Shown here one piece after another: positions 14,660 through 16,651 of a stretch of 16,651 nt of DNA. Numbering within the stretch: position 1 is the first letter of the stretch; the number at the start of each line of letters is the position of its first letter. The notes under the pieces are model-generated. The model made no database searches. It was not told the origin of the DNA and was given only the letters and a program-made list of their open reading frames with translations. The position numbers and the translations under genes were made by a program. Source of the DNA: Actinomycetota bacterium (GTDB lineage Bacteria; Actinomycetota; Acidimicrobiia; Acidimicrobiales; Poriferisodaliceae); the NCBI GenBank assembly GCA_002731665.1, contig PCCJ01000030.1, positions 1 to 16,651 of the forward strand, written 5' to 3'.

Positions 14660-16651
14660 CTAAATAACGATAACGAATACGATGGCTAGAACTGCAGCTG
14701 CTCCAAATAGCAACTGCCCGTAGTTCTGAACCTTTCCGGACTGAATGGTACGTAACCCCTCGCCTGAGGCATCAGCACCGCGTGCGGCAGCATTGACTGA
14801 TCCGTCAATAGCTCCCTGGTCGATCCATTTATATATCCACCGACCACTATCTCGCGCAGACTCACCAGCTGTATTAACTGCTTTATCTAGCACATTTTGA
14901 TTAAACCAATTCGCACTATTCGCAATTGGCCTTTTAATCGAGGCGACGATTATGTCATTGTAAAGATAATCAAGGTAATACTTATTCTCGAGAAATGTAT
15001 ACCCAGCTTTTGCATATTTATTCCGCTCAGTTAGGCCGTGCGGGCCCACATTTCGCCAAAAGTATAAGTAAGTAACGATTATTCCCGATAATGCAAGCCC
15101 GAGGCCTATCAGCGCCATGCTTAAGGAAGGGTCTGGATGCGACAGCCCTAGTCCCGACAAATAAACGGAAGGCTCTGCATAAGTCTGGACTCGGTGAGCT
15201 AGTCCTTCGAGTCCGAAGGGTTTTAATACTGGTCCAGGTAAATTGAACGCCCCACCGACTAGAGCCATGCCTGCTAAAATCCACAGCGGCACGGTCATAA
15301 CTTTCGGCGACTCATGAGGGTGTCCATGTCCGCGGTATTCACCATGGAAGGTGTACCAAACAACACGGGTCATGTAAGCCGCAGTCATAAATGCCACAGC
15401 ACAACCAAAAATGAGCATCAATGGGTAGCCATTTTGCTGGCCAACTTTGGCGCCTAAAAGGATCTCGTCCTTAGACCAAAATCCAGCAAACGGGAAAATT
15501 CCCGATAGTGCCAAAGTCCCTATTACAAACGTCCAATAGGTATGTGGCATAAATTTCTTTAAACCACCCATCTTTCGCATATCAAATGTGTGGTGAGCGG
15601 CATGACTTACAGATCCCGCACCCAAGAAAAGGCAAGCCTTAAAGAAAGCATGAGTGAACAAGTGGAAAATAGCTGCAGTCCAGGCCCCAACGCCAAGAGC
15701 CATCACCATATAGCCCAGTTGTGAAACGGTCGAATAGGCCAGGACTTTTTTAATATCCCACTGAGCGAATGCCAAGCCTGCACCCATCAGAGCAGTAAAC
15801 CCACCAATAAATGCCATCAAATTAATCGATGAGGTACCAATAGAAAAACCATCATAGAAAACTGGATACAGTCGGGCAATCATATACACACCAGCTACAA
15901 CCATTGTTGCTGCATGGATGAGTGCTGATACAGGCGTTGGCCCAGCCATTGCGTCTGGCAGCCAGGTGTGAAGTGGGAACTGACCGGATTTTGAAGCGAC
16001 AGCAGCCATTAAGCAACAAGCTGCTACCAGCAAGGCAAGGTGCTGAGTCCCTGGCGAAGCGGAAATAGCAGTATTTATAGCATCTATAGAGAAGGTCCCG
16101 AAAGTGCCCCAAAGCACAATCATTCCTACGAGAAGACCAATGTCGCCGACTCGATTAGTTAAAAAAGCTTTTAATGCTGCATCGGTATTTGGCTTCTCTT
16201 CCCACCAGTGACCTATAAGGCCGAAAGAACATACGCCCACTAGCTCCCAACCGACTACAAGCTGCACAATGTTTTGAGCCATAACAAAAAACAGCATCGC
16301 CGCTGTAAACAAACTCAAAAAAGCGTAGTAGTGAACGTATCTTCGATCACCTTTTACATATTCAGTAGAATAAATATGAACTAGCAAGGAAATCGACGCC
16401 ACAACCACCAGTAGCAACACGGTAAGACCGTCGACATGGGTCCCAACTGCAAAATCTACGCCGCCATTGGACCACCACTTAGAGTAAGAAGTAACCACTG
16501 GACTAATGAGAGCAGAACCGTGGCCTCCCCCGTGCCCAGATTCGCTATGCATTGCTGCTTCACCATGATCATCACCATGATCATCACCATGATCATCACC
16601 ATGATCATCACCATGATCATCACCATGATCATCACCATGATCATCACCATG
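14660..16651 (-). CDS. nuoL: NADH-quinone oxidoreductase subunit L (5' end beyond the window)
   Basis: The distal antiporter-like subunit of complex I, with the long C-terminal lateral helix that braces subunits M and N. The frame is open to the right edge, so the N-terminus and first two membrane helices are missing; the ATG at 16552 is internal. Visible motifs are VVGWELVG (essential Glu), KSGQFPLHTWLPDAM (essential Lys), HAATMVVAG, FWSKDEIL (Lys-Asp of the third pump site) and the His-rich loop FHGEYRGHGHPHESPK common in NuoL. The last 100 residues (from ENKYYLDYLYN to the end) fit the lateral helix and final membrane anchor. The loop before SYSKWWSNGGVDF carries an in-frame Gly-Asp-Asp-His repeat followed by HSESGHGGGHG. 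It is very unusual for NuoL and should face outside the cytoplasm. Confidence 0.94.
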   Translation of the reverse strand, partial: HGDDHGDDHGDDHGDDHGDDHGDDHGDDHGEAAMHSESGHGGGHGSALISPVVTSYSKWWSNGGVDFAVGTHVDGLTVLLLVVVASISLLVHIYSTEYVKGDRRYVHYYAFLSLFTAAMLFFVMAQNIVQLVVGWELVGVCSFGLIGHWWEEKPNTDAALKAFLTNRVGDIGLLVGMIVLWGTFGTFSIDAINTAISASPGTQHLALLVAACCLMAAVASKSGQFPLHTWLPDAMAGPTPVSALIHAATMVVAGVYMIARLYPVFYDGFSIGTSSINLMAFIGGFTALMGAGLAFAQWDIKKVLAYSTVSQLGYMVMALGVGAWTAAIFHLFTHAFFKACLFLGAGSVSHAAHHTFDMRKMGGLKKFMPHTYWTFVIGTLALSGIFPFAGFWSKDEILLGAKVGQQNGYPLMLIFGCAVAFMTAAYMTRVVWYTFHGEYRGHGHPHESPKVMTVPLWILAGMALVGGAFNLPGPVLKPFGLEGLAHRVQTYAEPSVYLSGLGLSHPDPSLSMALIGLGLALSGIIVTYLYFWRNVGPHGLTERNKYAKAGYTFLENKYYLDYLYNDIIVASIKRPIANSANWFNQNVLDKAVNTAGESARDSGRWIYKWIDQGAIDGSVNAAARGADASGEGLRTIQSGKVQNYGQLLFGAAAVLAIVFVIVI
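16562..16651 (-). repeat. 12-base tandem repeat encoding GDDH in NuoL, running off the window
   Basis: On the minus strand the unit CATGGTGATGAT repeats with no base change for 7.5 copies up to the last base of the window, so the full number is unknown. Twelve bases equal four codons, and the nuoL frame reads HGDD HGDD and so on, then GEAA and the His-rich HSESGHGGGHG. Each unit contains the palindrome ATGATCAT. Perfect identity of the copies, including wobble positions, points to recent expansion by slippage. It is unlikely to be a CRISPR or regulatory array because it is in frame, has no spacers and is inside a conserved gene. Confidence 0.93.

Noticed and set aside
15300..15360. Second His-rich stretch in NuoL (HGEYRGHGHPHESPK) as a novel metal site
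   Set aside because: A similar His-rich loop is common in NuoL proteins, so it is not special to this genome.
16456..16650. A 64-codon minus-strand frame beginning with many Met-Val-Met-Ile repeats
   Set aside because: It is the GDDH repeat of nuoL read in another frame; the nuoL frame continues through it with conserved NuoL sequence downstream.
16562..16651. Possible CRISPR or iteron array
   Set aside because: The units are 12 bases, directly abutting, without spacers, and in frame within nuoL.

Overview
The window looks like chromosome of an actinobacterium, most likely a free-living, possibly marine, member of the Acidimicrobiia with moderate rather than high GC. This placement is inferred from gene content, not from a database search. 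The clues are the block tRNA-Thr, tRNA-Met, tRNA-Trp then secE in one orientation, a MenB of the long Mycobacterium-like type, an F420-type luciferase-like oxidoreductase, and a nuo operon in an organism that makes menaquinone. I see no phage, insertion sequence or CRISPR array. Nearly all of it is ordinary core chromosome.

Left part (1-6200). On the minus strand a stable-RNA block reads tRNA-Thr, tRNA-Met, a 268-base AT-rich spacer, tRNA-Trp and secE, which is cut by the left edge. A PAT-type GNAT acetyltransferase diverges from this block and converges on menB. menB is divergent from an F420/LLM oxidoreductase, and their shared 78-base spacer carries an inverted repeat. The LLM gene converges on a compact minus-strand cassette of three genes: a crotonase-family enzyme, a cupin thiol dioxygenase and a four-domain rhodanese. 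In the cassette one base separates the first stop from the second start, and the second and third genes share an ATGA. It looks like a small organosulfur module.

Middle part (6200-10560). tRNA-Tyr has its own strong terminator on the minus strand. yajQ follows on the plus strand and converges on a minus-strand run of acs (acetyl-CoA synthetase), a small HAD phosphatase-like gene and htpX (membrane metalloprotease).

Right part (10560-16651). The end of the respiratory complex I operon lies here: nuoL (5' end beyond the right edge), nuoM, nuoN, and then, 15-21 bases on, a MidA/NDUFAF7-family methyltransferase that is probably a complex I assembly factor. NuoL carries a perfect 12-base tandem repeat encoding Gly-Asp-Asp-His in a predicted extracytoplasmic loop, and the repeat runs off the window. 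Electrons from NADH would pass through Nuo to menaquinone, which MenB helps to make.

The least ordinary items are the GDDH repeat in NuoL, the thiol dioxygenase with four rhodanese domains (only one keeping its cysteine), the methyltransferase attached to nuo, and a 14-base duplication that builds two coupled five-codon ORFs in front of secE.
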